Source: a delta proteobacterium NaphS2
Lineage (GTDB): Bacteria; Desulfobacterota; DSM-4660; Desulfatiglandales; Desulfatiglandaceae
Assembly (NCBI GenBank): GCA_000179315.1
Contig: ADZZ01000749.1
Coordinates: 45,653 to 85,315, forward strand
Direction: 5' to 3'
Length of the DNA: 39,663 nucleotides
In this document: positions 8,249 through 17,929 of the stretch, piece by piece
How positions within the stretch are numbered: position 1 is the stretch's first letter
How the letters are laid out: every line of letters begins with the position of its first letter
Notes under the pieces: generated by a model
Databases searched by the model: none
What the model was told of the DNA's origin: nothing
What the model saw: the letters and a program-made list of their open reading frames with translations, nothing else
Program-made: the position numbers and the translations under genes

Positions 8249-8272
8249 GAGGCTGCATTCGGAAGTCAAAAA

Positions 8273-8920
8273 TTAGAGATAACCGATTGAAAATGCCAGC
8301 AGAAATTGGCCGCCGAAATAGAGGGGAAGCCCCAGGATGCGATTGACGGGGCCTTTCTTGACGAAGCGATCTCTGGCCACAAAGAGGTCGGATACGTAAA
8401 ATGACAGGGCCCCGGACAGCGCCAGCAACCGACCGGGCAAAGCCAGTTCAGGCTTTAAGAGAATCGAAAAAGCGCCGCATATCATGATGGTAATAACGAT
8501 GATATAGATGAATACGGGAATCATCATGTCTCCCAGATGGCGTGTCAACCGCAAAAATATCCAGGATCCGGCAACGGCCACGGGCAAGGCGACCAGAAGG
8601 ACCAAACCGGATGGCGGTGATGTGTAATAAAAACAAATGATATAAAAGAGATGGCCTGCCAGAAATGAGATCAAGCCGAAGAAGAACATTTTTTTCTGCG
8701 GCAGCGCCAGGAAGACATCACCGCCCAGACAGCAGATCAGCCCGGGGAGAAGCCATAAGAAGTAAGCGGGAACCGGCCGCGGTTGAATCAGCGCGGTCAG
8801 GACGAACAGCAGCGAGATGGCTGTTTTAACGGGCAGAATTTTTTTGGGAATTTCTTTGCTCTCAACGCAGAGCAGAACCGGCATCAGAATGCACGCCAAT
8901 ACCACCGTAATCGCCGTCAT
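8273..8920 (-). CDS. YhhN/TMEM86-family membrane protein (lysoplasmalogenase-like)
   Basis: A 215-residue integral membrane protein with about eight hydrophobic helices. It carries the YhhN/TMEM86 signatures: GDVFLALPQ in an early loop, FLAGHLFY and the late SDLFVARDRF. Eukaryotic TMEM86B hydrolyses the vinyl-ether bond of lysoplasmalogen, and conserved acidic residues in GDxxL and SDxxxA are thought to be catalytic. The bacterial role is less clear, although anaerobes do make plasmalogens. The ATG at 8920 is preceded by AGGAGGG about 11 bases upstream. GC content returns to that of the core genes here, marking the island's right edge. It appears to be a single-gene unit. Confidence 0.83.
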   Translation of the reverse strand: MTAITVVLACILMPVLLCVESKEIPKKILPVKTAISLLFVLTALIQPRPVPAYFLWLLPGLICCLGGDVFLALPQKKMFFFGLISFLAGHLFYIICFYYTSPPSGLVLLVALPVAVAGSWIFLRLTRHLGDMMIPVFIYIIVITIMICGAFSILLKPELALPGRLLALSGALSFYVSDLFVARDRFVKKGPVNRILGLPLYFGGQFLLAFSIGYL

Positions 8921-9066
8921 TTTATACGGTGCCCTCCTGAAACATCGTCAAAAGCTGCATGCCCATGCAGTGTAGTGCGTGCCGATTCGGATGACAAGCA
9001 CGGGTTCATGCAGTGACCTTATGGAATTTCATCCTGATCGGAATGGTTGCGGATGATTGGAAGTTC

Positions 9067-9096
9067 TTGACATGACCTACTCTTGAAAGGTATAGC
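9067..9096 (+). promoter_or_regulatory. Promoter of the thiC leader
   Basis: TTGACA (9067-9072), an 18-base spacer and TATAGC (9091-9096) form a good sigma70 promoter. The expected start of transcription is close to 9103, one base before the first paired base of the TPP aptamer. Confidence 0.6.
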
Positions 9097-9103
9097 TCTG
9101 TTC

Positions 9104-9198
9104 GTCGCTAGGGGTGGTTTTGCTGAGAGCCGGATCGGATCTGAACATCCTGCAACCCTTGGAACCTGAACTGGTTAATGCCAGCGGAGGGAAGCGGC
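9104..9198 (+). ncRNA. TPP (THI-box) riboswitch aptamer
   Basis: The conserved THI blocks are present in order: GGGGTG (9111-9116), GCTGAGA (9122-9128), ACCCTTGGAACCTGAACTGG (9155-9174), then TTAATGCCAGCGGAGGGAAG. The closing P1 helix pairs GTCGCT (9104-9109) with AGCGGC (9193-9198). It lies between a promoter and thiC, the classical target. Thiamine pyrophosphate binding is expected to switch thiC expression off through the terminator at 9246-9281. Confidence 0.96.
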
Positions 9199-9245
9199 AC
9201 GGTCGTCAAATATTCCTGCGATACGTGTTCTATGGTCCTTATTGC

Positions 9246-9281
9246 GCCGCTTTTCTTATTTGGGAGAAAGCGGCTTTTTTT
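9246..9281 (+). terminator. Riboswitch-controlled intrinsic terminator
   Basis: GCCGCTTT (9246-9253) pairs perfectly with AAAGCGGC (9267-9274) and is followed by a run of seven T (9275-9281). The 5' arm is also complementary to GAAGCGGC at 9191-9198, the 3' strand of the aptamer's P1 helix, which gives a ready antiterminator when TPP is absent. Confidence 0.9.
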
Positions 9282-9375
9282 ATTGGGGCGTAAGCGGTAT
9301 TTCCGGCCTGAAACCCGCAAAATTTTAAGTGATTCCATGCCCTCAACCAATTGATTTCTTAAGGAAGTTACTGCA

Positions 9376-10659
9376 ATGACACAGTTAAAAGATGCAAGAT
9401 CCGGTGTCGTCACGCCGGAAATGGTAAAGGTGGCGGAGTATGAACAGGTAAATGTGGATTGGCTCAGGGAGCAGATGGCTTGCGGAAGGGTGGTCATACC
9501 CGCCAACAGGCGGCATGCGCGATTGGTTCCCTGCGGTATCGGTGAAGGGTTACAGGTGAAAGTCAATTCAAACATCGGCACTTCATCGGACAGGGCCATT
9601 CCGGAAGAGGAGCTGGAAAAACTTCGTGTGTCCATTGAAGCCGGCGCTGACACGGTGATGGATCTTTCAACGGGAGAGGACATTGATGGGTCCAGGAAAA
9701 GCATTCTGGCTGAATCCACCGTGGCCATCGGTACGGTTCCCATCTATCAGGCCATTGTTGAGACGGTGGAGGAAAAAGGCGCTCTCATTTACCTGGACAG
9801 CGACAAAATTTTTGAGGTGATTGAAAAACAGGCCCGGGACGGTGTGGATTTCATCACCGTTCACTGCGGATTGACCTCGGCGGCCCTTGAATTGCTCAAA
9901 AACCAGGGGAGAATCACCAACATTGTCAGCCGCGGAGGATCTTTTCTTGCCACATGGATGTTGCATCATGGAAGGGAAAATCCGTTTTATGCGGAATATG
10001 ACCGTCTGCTGGAGATTGCCGAAAAGTACGATGTCACCCTGAGCTTGGGCGACGGACTACGTCCCGGCTGTCTGGCGGACGCAACGGACAGGGCGCAGAT
10101 CCACGAACTCATGACCCTGGGTGATTTGACCCGGCGGGCTTGGGAAAAAGATGTTCAGGTGATGATCGAAGGTCCGGGTCATGTGCCCCTTGACCAGATT
10201 GAAACCAATATCATTCTTCAAAAGAAGATGTGCAATCACGCACCCTTTTACGTGCTGGGTCCTCTGGTGACGGATATCGCGGCGGGATACGATCATGTGG
10301 CCTGTGCCATCGGGGGCGCTCTGGCGGGTGCTGCCGGCGCCGACTATCTTTGCTATGTAACCCCTGCCGAACATCTTTGCCTGCCGAGCGTTTCGGATGT
10401 GCGTGAAGGTGTCGTGGTGACGAAGATCGCGGCCCATGCCGCGGACATTGCAAAAGGGAATAAACCGGCCATCGAACGGGACCGGCAAATGGCCGTGGCC
10501 AGAAGAAACCTGGACTGGGAAACCCAGATGAAACTGGCCATTGATCCCAAGAAAGCCCGGGGCTACAGGGAACAGAATCCTCCTGAGGAGGACGATGTTT
10601 GCACCATGTGCGGCAAATACTGCGCCATCAAGCAGGTGAAGGAATATTTCCGGAATTGA
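9376..10659 (+). CDS. thiC: Phosphomethylpyrimidine synthase ThiC (short form)
   Basis: A radical-SAM enzyme that rearranges aminoimidazole ribotide to hydroxymethylpyrimidine phosphate, the pyrimidine half of thiamine. The protein has 427 residues and lacks the N-terminal extension of the E. coli type, as in many anaerobes and archaea. Visible landmarks are NSNIGTSSD, VDFITVHCG, SLGDGLRPG, VMIEGPGHVP and a C-terminal iron-sulfur motif CTMCGKYC (Cys409, Cys412, Cys416). That motif is C-x2-C-x3-C, one residue tighter than the C-x2-C-x4-C of the E. coli form. The ThiC paralogue BzaF is an alternative for anaerobes, but the TPP riboswitch upstream argues for thiamine synthesis. No other thi gene is adjacent. 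Confidence 0.95.
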   Translation: MTQLKDARSGVVTPEMVKVAEYEQVNVDWLREQMACGRVVIPANRRHARLVPCGIGEGLQVKVNSNIGTSSDRAIPEEELEKLRVSIEAGADTVMDLSTGEDIDGSRKSILAESTVAIGTVPIYQAIVETVEEKGALIYLDSDKIFEVIEKQARDGVDFITVHCGLTSAALELLKNQGRITNIVSRGGSFLATWMLHHGRENPFYAEYDRLLEIAEKYDVTLSLGDGLRPGCLADATDRAQIHELMTLGDLTRRAWEKDVQVMIEGPGHVPLDQIETNIILQKKMCNHAPFYVLGPLVTDIAAGYDHVACAIGGALAGAAGADYLCYVTPAEHLCLPSVSDVREGVVVTKIAAHAADIAKGNKPAIERDRQMAVARRNLDWETQMKLAIDPKKARGYREQNPPEEDDVCTMCGKYCAIKQVKEYFRN

Positions 10660-10680
10660 TCATCTCGTGCGGATAGAAGA

Positions 10681-10697
10681 GGCTTTGGATGAAAGCC
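10681..10697. terminator. Weak hairpin between convergent thiC and mnmE
   Basis: GGCTTT (10681-10686) and AAAGCC (10692-10697) form a 6-bp stem with a 5-base loop in the 49 bases between the convergent stops. No proper T-run follows on either strand, so termination function is only suggested by position. Confidence 0.3.
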
Positions 10698-10708
10698 CCT
10701 TTGTCCGA

Positions 10709-12106
10709 TCATTTGCCCATGCAGAACTGGCTGAAGATGCTGTCCAGTATTTCATCGTCGATGGTCTCTCCGGTGATTTCTCCCAGGTGATCGAGGCCGT
10801 TTCTGAGCTCAAAGGCGACGATTTCCATGGGTATGTTTTTTCGAGCGCTCTTACTTGCACAGAGGAATTGGTCTCGGGCTTTTAAAAGGGCTTGCCGATG
10901 CCTCAGATTCGGAACGGCCCGGGAAGTTGCGCTTGTCTGGGCGTTGTCTGAAAGAATGGTATCTTTGATGGCTTCTTTCAAATGGTCAATTCCCTCACCT
11001 GTCAGTGCGGAAATTTCGAGCACTGAAAAGCGACTCAGGGAATCGGCTTTTTCGGCGAAATCAGGTGCCGGCGGAAGATCAATTTTGTTCATGACCACCA
11101 GGGCCTTTTTGTTTTCGCCCTGTTCTAAAAGATCCATGTCATCCCGGTTGATCGGGCGGCTCCTGTCAATGACAAACAGGAGAAGGTCCGCCTCCGCGGT
11201 CTTTTGCAGCGCAAGATCAATCCCCATCTTCTCAACTGTGTCATTGACCTTCCGAATGCCTGCCGTATCCATGATACGGATCGGAATGCCCCCTACGTTG
11301 AACGTGGCCTCAATGACATCACGGGTGGTGCCGGGAATGTCCGTTACGATCGCTTTCGTTTCATTCAAAAGCCGGTTTAACAGGCTCGATTTGCCTGAAT
11401 TCACACGGCCTGCAATGACCGTATTGATGCCGTCAACCCAAACACGTTCGGCGTGGGCCTTAATGAGGATGTCGATGGGATGAATCAGTTGTTTTTGTAT
11501 GGTTTCAGCCCCTTCACTTCTGAAGAGGTGTTCGATGTCTTCTTCCGGGAAATCGATGGCGGCTTCCGCGTTTGCCAGAATGTGAACGGCTTCCTTTCGG
11601 AGGGCCAGCATGTCCCTTTTGATAGCCCCCTGGATCTGTTGCGCCGCCAGAGCCAGTCCCCGTTCGGACCTCGCGTTCATTAAATCAACCACCGCTTCCG
11701 CCTGTGACAAGTCAATACGGCCGTTCAGGAAGGCACGTTGTGTGAATTCCCCCGGCCGGGCCAATCGCGCACCGAGCCCCGTTAGGATTGTCAGTATTTT
11801 GAATAACAGGGTGTATCCACTGTGGGAATTAATTTCAACGACGTCTTCGCGGGTATAACTGTTGGGGGCCGCCATATAGGACAACAAAACTTCATCGATG
11901 ACCTTTCCGGAATCGGGATCATAGACGTACCCCATGTAGAGGCGGTGGCTTTTTAACGCGGTATGGGGTGTTTTGGGTTTGAAAATTTTTTCGGCTGTTT
12001 CAAGGGAGTCAGGGCCACTGATCCTGATAATCCCGATTCCTGCCTGACCCACAGGTGTGGCGATGGCGGCAATGGTATCTTCCGTGGACGGCACCCACTT
12101 AACCAA
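10709..12106 (-). CDS. mnmE: tRNA-5-carboxymethylaminomethyl-2-thiouridine GTPase MnmE
   Basis: MnmE works with MnmG to modify U34 of several tRNAs. The 465-residue protein has the N-terminal folate-binding domain (DTIAAIATPVGQAGIGIIRI), a helical domain, and an inserted G domain. The G domain shows GRVNSGKSS (P-loop, around residue 232), PGTTRD (G2), DTAG (G3) and NKID (G4). It ends in FCMGK, a variant of the family's FCIGK that carries the functionally required cysteine. The TTG at 12106 starts four bases after the jag stop; a GTG twelve bases further in would match family N-termini equally well. It is the last gene of the rpmH-rnpA-yidD-yidC-jag-mnmE run. Confidence 0.96.
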   Translation of the reverse strand: MVKWVPSTEDTIAAIATPVGQAGIGIIRISGPDSLETAEKIFKPKTPHTALKSHRLYMGYVYDPDSGKVIDEVLLSYMAAPNSYTREDVVEINSHSGYTLLFKILTILTGLGARLARPGEFTQRAFLNGRIDLSQAEAVVDLMNARSERGLALAAQQIQGAIKRDMLALRKEAVHILANAEAAIDFPEEDIEHLFRSEGAETIQKQLIHPIDILIKAHAERVWVDGINTVIAGRVNSGKSSLLNRLLNETKAIVTDIPGTTRDVIEATFNVGGIPIRIMDTAGIRKVNDTVEKMGIDLALQKTAEADLLLFVIDRSRPINRDDMDLLEQGENKKALVVMNKIDLPPAPDFAEKADSLSRFSVLEISALTGEGIDHLKEAIKDTILSDNAQTSATSRAVPNLRHRQALLKARDQFLCASKSARKNIPMEIVAFELRNGLDHLGEITGETIDDEILDSIFSQFCMGK

Positions 12107-12109
12107 GGG

Positions 12110-12892
12110 CTATTGGGCGCGGGAAGCCCTTGACCCACTCTGTTTTCTGGGGATGATGACCACTTTTTTCAGGATCCCGTCTCCCTTTCCCTTGGTACCC
12201 AGTTCATCATCGTCCCTTAGCGCCAGATGAACGATCCTTCTGTCGTGTGGGTTGAGGAGGTTGGTGGCTACCGGCCGTTTGATCTTCTTGGCCTTGTCCC
12301 CCATTTTCAGTGCCATCTGGACGAGAAATTCCTGTCGTCTCAACCGGTAGTTTTCAGAGTCTATGATCACACGGGACCGTTTTTCCAGTGTCTTGTTGAC
12401 GATTTTATTGACGATGAACTGAAGGGCGTCAAGTGTTTTGCCTTTGCGTCCGATCAAAAGACCCGTCTTGTCACCTTCAATATCGAGGTTGATGGATCCG
12501 TCCGCTATTTTTCCGGTAACGGTGATGCCTTCCATGGGAATGAGGGCCAGAATGTTCTCAAGTGCTTCTTTTGCGATGGCGATTTCGTTCTCCGGATCAT
12601 TGGGAGCAACGTCCGTAGCAACATCTGCCGGTTCAGGGGCGGCAGCCATCGCCTTGGGAGCGGCCTTGGGCGCCGGGGGCTTTTCTTCCGCAATTTCTTC
12701 GACCGGTTCCGGTTCTTTCGATTTTATGGTGACCTTGATTTTGGCTTTTCTGCCCCCGACGAGGCCGAAAATGCCGGCCGATCCCGGTTCGAGGATGACA
12801 ATGTCCATCTGGTCTTTTGTGAGGTTCAGCTGGCGGCATGCGTTTTCAATGGCGTCTTGATCGTTTTTTCCTTCAAATTCGTAGGTTTCCAT
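12110..12892 (-). CDS. jag: Jag/KhpB-type RNA-binding protein
   Basis: A 260-residue protein with the three parts of Jag (KhpB/EloR). An N-terminal Jag-N domain (about 1-55, with GIFGLVGGRKAKIKV) is followed by an Ala/Pro/Glu-rich linker (about 58-105). A KH domain comes next (about 110-185, GLLIGRKGKTLDALQFIVN), then an R3H domain (about 190-250, with NLLNPHDRRIVHLAL). It binds RNA and in Gram-positives influences cell elongation. Its fixed position next to yidC is conserved across bacteria. The ATG at 12892 follows TGGAGG with good spacing, 16 bases after the yidC stop. The location between membrane insertion and wall-elongation genes fits a link between translation and envelope growth, though that is inferred here. 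Confidence 0.93.
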   Translation of the reverse strand: METYEFEGKNDQDAIENACRQLNLTKDQMDIVILEPGSAGIFGLVGGRKAKIKVTIKSKEPEPVEEIAEEKPPAPKAAPKAMAAAPEPADVATDVAPNDPENEIAIAKEALENILALIPMEGITVTGKIADGSINLDIEGDKTGLLIGRKGKTLDALQFIVNKIVNKTLEKRSRVIIDSENYRLRRQEFLVQMALKMGDKAKKIKRPVATNLLNPHDRRIVHLALRDDDELGTKGKGDGILKKVVIIPRKQSGSRASRAQ

Positions 12893-12908
12893 GAGTGTCC
12901 TCCAGTTA

Positions 12909-14564
12909 TTACGCCTTCTTTTTGTAAATTCGGTATTGCTGTCCTATGGAAAGGAGGTTGTTGACCAACCAGTAAAGAACGAGGCCGGAAGGGAAATTGA
13001 TAAACATAAAAGTGAAAATCACGGGAAGAAACATCATAATTTTCGCTTGAGCGGGATCACCCGGTGAGGGAGTCATTTTCTGCTGAATAAACATTGAAGC
13101 ACCCATTAAGAGGGTTAAGACCGGTATGCCGTAAGGCGGCGCCATGAACGGGATTTGAAATGAAAAATGAAATAATCGGTCGGGTGCCGACAGGTCATTA
13201 ATCCAGAAAATGAAGGGGGCATGTCTCAATTCGATGCAGGCACCCAGGACCCTGAACAAGGCAAAGAATACCGGAATTTGAACGACCATGGGGAGACATC
13301 CTCCCATGGGGTTCACCTTGTAGGTTTTGTAGAGCGCCATCATCTCCTGGTTCAGTTTCTGTTTGTCACCCTTGTATTTCTCTCTCAGCTTGGCCATGCG
13401 GGGTTGAAGTTTCTGCATTTCCTTCATGGACTTATAGCTCTTGTGGGTGAGGGGCCAGAACAGAATTTTAACGAGAATGGTCAAAAGGATGATGGATACC
13501 CCGTAATTATGGAGGTACGCATCAAAAAACTTCAGGACGTACAGCAACGGTTTGGCGATGATATCGGTCCATCCGAAATTGATGGCTTTATCCAGGTTTT
13601 TGCCGAATTTTTTCAGGATGCTAAGGTCACGGGGACCCAGATAAAGCTCGTATTCGCTGGTGGCCTGGGCCGATGGCGGCAGAGAAACCGCGGCAGGCAG
13701 GTAGACCCCCTCAAACACTCCGGAAGAAAGATGTTTTCCGGTAAACGAACCCTTGGCGGGGACCTCCGGTACAACGGCTGAAATGAAATAGTTGTCTTCA
13801 TAACAGATCCAGCCGATGGTTCCAGTGGCTGATTTTGTTTCACCCGGATCTTCCACTTCCAATTCGTCAAGTTTGTCATCCAGAAACAGCGCAAACCCCA
13901 CATAGGCATAGTAGCCGCCTTTGTCTTTTGGCGGCAATGCCCGTAATGTTGTTCTGAAAACGCCATTAACAGTCACCGTGTTCGGGTTGACGGCCGTCAC
14001 GGCCAAATCGATACCATATCGATCGGGATGGAAACGGTAGGTTTGGGTAATGGCAATGCCGTTCCGGTTGGTTCCGCGGAAGACGATGGTTGCGGGTTCC
14101 GAGCCCTGCTGGAGCGTCAGGGATTCTTTATCCGCTGAAAAGGCGATGTTTTGCGTACTTGCATCGATGCTGTCATCAAATAGAATGGTCAGGTAATCAC
14201 CCATTCCCTCCTCCAGCGTGACCATTTCAACAAAGGGGGATTCGGGATTGACTGTCTGACGATATTTTTTCAGTTTGAAGCTTTTGATGGTAGGGCCCAC
14301 ATTGCTGAAAACCGCACTGTAAAGCGGCGTATCGATTTTGATTCTCTTTTCTTCCTGCTGAACGGTGGGCTGCTCAACTGCCGCAATGGTCTTGGAAGGT
14401 GCCGCGGGGGAGATGGTGACGGAACTTTTTTCATGTTCCGGTTGGACGCTTTCAGGGGATGACTCTTTTGGTGGCTCTTTTTTGGGTTGCGGTGCGAAAA
14501 AAAGAGACCATCCAACAAGTATGACAAAGGACAGGGCAAAGGCCAATATTGTTTTTTTATCCAT
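12909..14564 (-). CDS. yidC: Membrane protein insertase YidC
   Basis: A 551-residue YidC of the Gram-negative type. It has an N-terminal anchor helix (about 6-24, LAFALSFVILVGWSLFF), a Pro/Glu-rich linker and a large periplasmic beta-supersandwich domain to about residue 330. The conserved insertase core follows, with its membrane helices (YGVSIILLTILVKILFWPL, the cytoplasmic hairpin rich in Lys around MQKLQPRMAKLREKYKGD, and later NPMGGCLPMVVQIPVFFALF). The core's hydrophilic groove Arg falls in the LVKILFWPLT region's neighbourhood, but I did not pin it down. It inserts inner-membrane proteins alone or with SecYEG. It is followed closely by jag, and the yidD gene lies 117 bases upstream. 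Confidence 0.97.
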   Translation of the reverse strand: MDKKTILAFALSFVILVGWSLFFAPQPKKEPPKESSPESVQPEHEKSSVTISPAAPSKTIAAVEQPTVQQEEKRIKIDTPLYSAVFSNVGPTIKSFKLKKYRQTVNPESPFVEMVTLEEGMGDYLTILFDDSIDASTQNIAFSADKESLTLQQGSEPATIVFRGTNRNGIAITQTYRFHPDRYGIDLAVTAVNPNTVTVNGVFRTTLRALPPKDKGGYYAYVGFALFLDDKLDELEVEDPGETKSATGTIGWICYEDNYFISAVVPEVPAKGSFTGKHLSSGVFEGVYLPAAVSLPPSAQATSEYELYLGPRDLSILKKFGKNLDKAINFGWTDIIAKPLLYVLKFFDAYLHNYGVSIILLTILVKILFWPLTHKSYKSMKEMQKLQPRMAKLREKYKGDKQKLNQEMMALYKTYKVNPMGGCLPMVVQIPVFFALFRVLGACIELRHAPFIFWINDLSAPDRLFHFSFQIPFMAPPYGIPVLTLLMGASMFIQQKMTPSPGDPAQAKIMMFLPVIFTFMFINFPSGLVLYWLVNNLLSIGQQYRIYKKKA

Positions 14565-14681
14565 AAGTTGGGCTACTCGGCTTAAAAAGGCTTATGATTG
14601 AAAACCTGCAGTCGGCAATTTTGTAGCGGGTCTAAATGCCACGGCAACGGTGCGTCATTCCTAAAACTCAGATCAATGACA

Positions 14682-14930
14682 TTATACCAGAGGGTCATAC
14701 CCGCCCGGGTGGAACGGGTGACACTTGAAAATCCTGATAAGCGCCAGCAAACTCCCTTTCAGGATCCCATACTTCTGATAGGCATGGCGAGCATAGGTGG
14801 AGCATGTTGGGTAAAAACGGCAGGAAGGCGACCAAAAAGGCGAAATACACCGCTGATACAGGACTATCAGCAGGATAGGTATATATCTGCAATTATATAT
14901 GAAACCTTTTTTAGGCGACGATCTTTTCAA
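14682..14930 (-). CDS. yidD: Membrane protein insertion efficiency factor YidD
   Basis: An 82-residue protein with the complete YidD (DUF37) signature: [20 protein letters not shown], then [20 protein letters not shown] and YDPL. Its three cysteines in SCRFYPTCS and KCHP are typical. It is a small membrane-associated protein thought to aid YidC-dependent insertion. The only start in frame near the expected position is TTG at 14930, which overlaps the rnpA coding end by 20 bases, so coupling with rnpA is likely. No strong Shine-Dalgarno is visible. The rnpA-yidD-yidC order is widely conserved. Confidence 0.93.
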   Translation of the reverse strand: MKRSSPKKGFIYNCRYIPILLIVLYQRCISPFWSPSCRFYPTCSTYARHAYQKYGILKGSLLALIRIFKCHPFHPGGYDPLV

Positions 14931-15279
14931 GTTCTTTTTCGGCTTCGTGATAATTTAGATAGCCGGCACCTTTTTTTGCAATGACGACGATGTCAACTCC
15001 CTTGGGAAAACACGCTTTATGGAGCCTGTAAAATTCTCTGATCAGTCGTTTGGCCCTGTTCCTTCTGACGGCATTTCCCACTTTCCTGCTGGCCGTCACC
15101 CCAAGTCTCGTTATTCCTAGCTCGTTCTTTCCGGAAACGGCAATGAAATGCCTCATGTGTCGGTGTTTTCCGGAGCGATTTACATTGACAAACTCCGTGC
15201 GACGCAATAGCCTCTCTCCTCTTGGAAAGGAAAAGGCACCCCGCAAGCTTGAAGGAAATCGTTTCGATTCAAAGGGCAT
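14911..15279 (-). CDS. rnpA: Ribonuclease P protein component
   Basis: A 122-residue basic protein that binds the RNase P RNA and helps process the 5' end of tRNA precursors. The RNR signature lies at about 73-85 ([13 protein letters not shown]), preceded by [14 protein letters not shown] and followed by [11 protein letters not shown], the usual order of the family. About 17 residues precede the normal N-terminal [13 protein letters not shown], so this member has an extended start. No internal start codon suits better, and the ATG at 15279 directly abuts the rpmH stop (TAAATG), so translation is coupled. The stop lies inside yidD. Confidence 0.95.
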   Translation of the reverse strand: MPFESKRFPSSLRGAFSFPRGERLLRRTEFVNVNRSGKHRHMRHFIAVSGKNELGITRLGVTASRKVGNAVRRNRAKRLIREFYRLHKACFPKGVDIVVIAKKGAGYLNYHEAEKELEKIVA

Positions 15280-15414
15280 TTATACTGCCAGTCTTTTCCG
15301 TCCTTTGGCCCTTCTTCTTTTCAGAATATTGATTCCGGCCCGTGTTCGCATTCTTGCCCTGAAACCGTGGGTTCGTGCTCTCTTTATTCTACTGGGTTGA
15401 TAGGTCATCTTCAT
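15280..15414 (-). CDS. rpmH: 50S ribosomal protein L34
   Basis: A 44-residue, extremely basic protein read directly from the minus strand: it begins [18 protein letters not shown], continues with [20 protein letters not shown] and ends RKRLAV, unmistakably L34. The ATG at 15414 is used here; a second ATG two codons later is possible. AAAGGGG lies about 13 bases upstream. It is the first gene of the rpmH-rnpA-yidD-yidC-jag-mnmE run and is served by the promoter at 15456-15485. In many bacteria this gene lies beside dnaA and oriC, but here the neighbour is mreB and no DnaA-box cluster is seen. Confidence 0.97.
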   Translation of the reverse strand: MKMTYQPSRIKRARTHGFRARMRTRAGINILKRRRAKGRKRLAV

Positions 15415-16849
<1,435 letters not shown>

Positions 16850-16986
16850 AATCTCTTTTTCTCCTCTGGCCTTTCATTGCCGTGCCCTTGATTTGGGCTT
16901 TGGCTTCCGAAATTGATAACAAAAACACGAAATTTGTTTCAAACCGTCCTTTCACGGGCGCGGTTTATGGGGTGCGGGATTAACCA

Positions 16987-17841
16987 TTGAAGCGTGAAAA
17001 ACGTTTTCCGAAAATTTGGATCTGGTTGGCCTTTATCTGTTTCGCACTGTTTTTGCTTTCCTCAAATGCCAGCCAGCGCGGTGGTTGGAATCAGGCGGAG
17101 CAACTGGTGGTTGAGGGTGCAACGCCGGTGCAGAACTTTTTCAAGCAGACCGTGAGAATGCTGATCGACCTGTGGGATGACTATTTCTATCTGGTTGATG
17201 TTCGGCAGGAAAACCGGCGTTTGAAACTGGAGTTGGATTCTCTTAAACGGGAAAACGGGCTTTACAGGGAAATGGTGGCTACTCAGAAACGCCTGACCGA
17301 TCTCCTGAAATTCAAAAGTGCGGTTGGTCAGCCGGTGGTCGCTGCTCAGGTGGTGGGCCTGGATCCCACGGGGTGGTTCCAGTCTGTTGTCATCGACAAA
17401 GGCACGACATCAGGCATTAAACGGAACATGCCCGTGGTGAATTCCTCAGGGGTCGTGGGTCGAATTGTCTCAGTCTCTCCAAACTATGCCAAGGTTCTGT
17501 TGATTGTGGATCAGAACAGCGCAGTTGACTGCCTTGTTCAGCGCTCCCGCGATCGGGGAATGGTCAGGGGGCGGTCAGCCCGGATTTGTCAATTGGACTA
17601 CATGGTTAAATCCGGCGACGCGAAAGAGGGAGATGTGGTCATCACATCGGGTCTTGGGCAGGTATTCCCAAAAGGTCTTCCCATTGGAACCATCTCCAAT
17701 GTGAAAGAGGGGGAAGGGACCCTTTTCAAGGAGATTAAAGTGACACCTGCGGTGGATTTTTCTAAACTGGAAGAAGTGCTGGTTATGTTGCAGGCATCCA
17801 GTGAAGAACAAGAAAACCTGTCAGCGCATTCCATGAATTGA
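16987..17841 (+). CDS. mreC: Rod shape-determining protein MreC
   Basis: A 284-residue bitopic membrane protein. It has a single N-terminal helix (about 10-26), a coiled coil (about 70-110, RQENRRLKLELDSLKREN) and then the two beta-barrel domains of MreC with VVAAQVVGLDPTGWFQSVVIDKG, VVNSSGVVGRIVSV and GLGQVFPKGLPIGTI. It links MreB inside the cell to PBP2 and RodA in the periplasm. The start is a TTG at 16987, chosen because no other start lies before the membrane helix; its Shine-Dalgarno is weak. It is followed by mreD. Confidence 0.96.
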   Translation: MKREKRFPKIWIWLAFICFALFLLSSNASQRGGWNQAEQLVVEGATPVQNFFKQTVRMLIDLWDDYFYLVDVRQENRRLKLELDSLKRENGLYREMVATQKRLTDLLKFKSAVGQPVVAAQVVGLDPTGWFQSVVIDKGTTSGIKRNMPVVNSSGVVGRIVSVSPNYAKVLLIVDQNSAVDCLVQRSRDRGMVRGRSARICQLDYMVKSGDAKEGDVVITSGLGQVFPKGLPIGTISNVKEGEGTLFKEIKVTPAVDFSKLEEVLVMLQASSEEQENLSAHSMN

Positions 17842-17929
17842 GCAGGGTCGTTAACATTACTGAAATAGCGAGGATAGAGCCGTTAACGCTTCAGGAAAAA
17901 GGCCGATAAGCTTCTACGCGTGGGCATGG

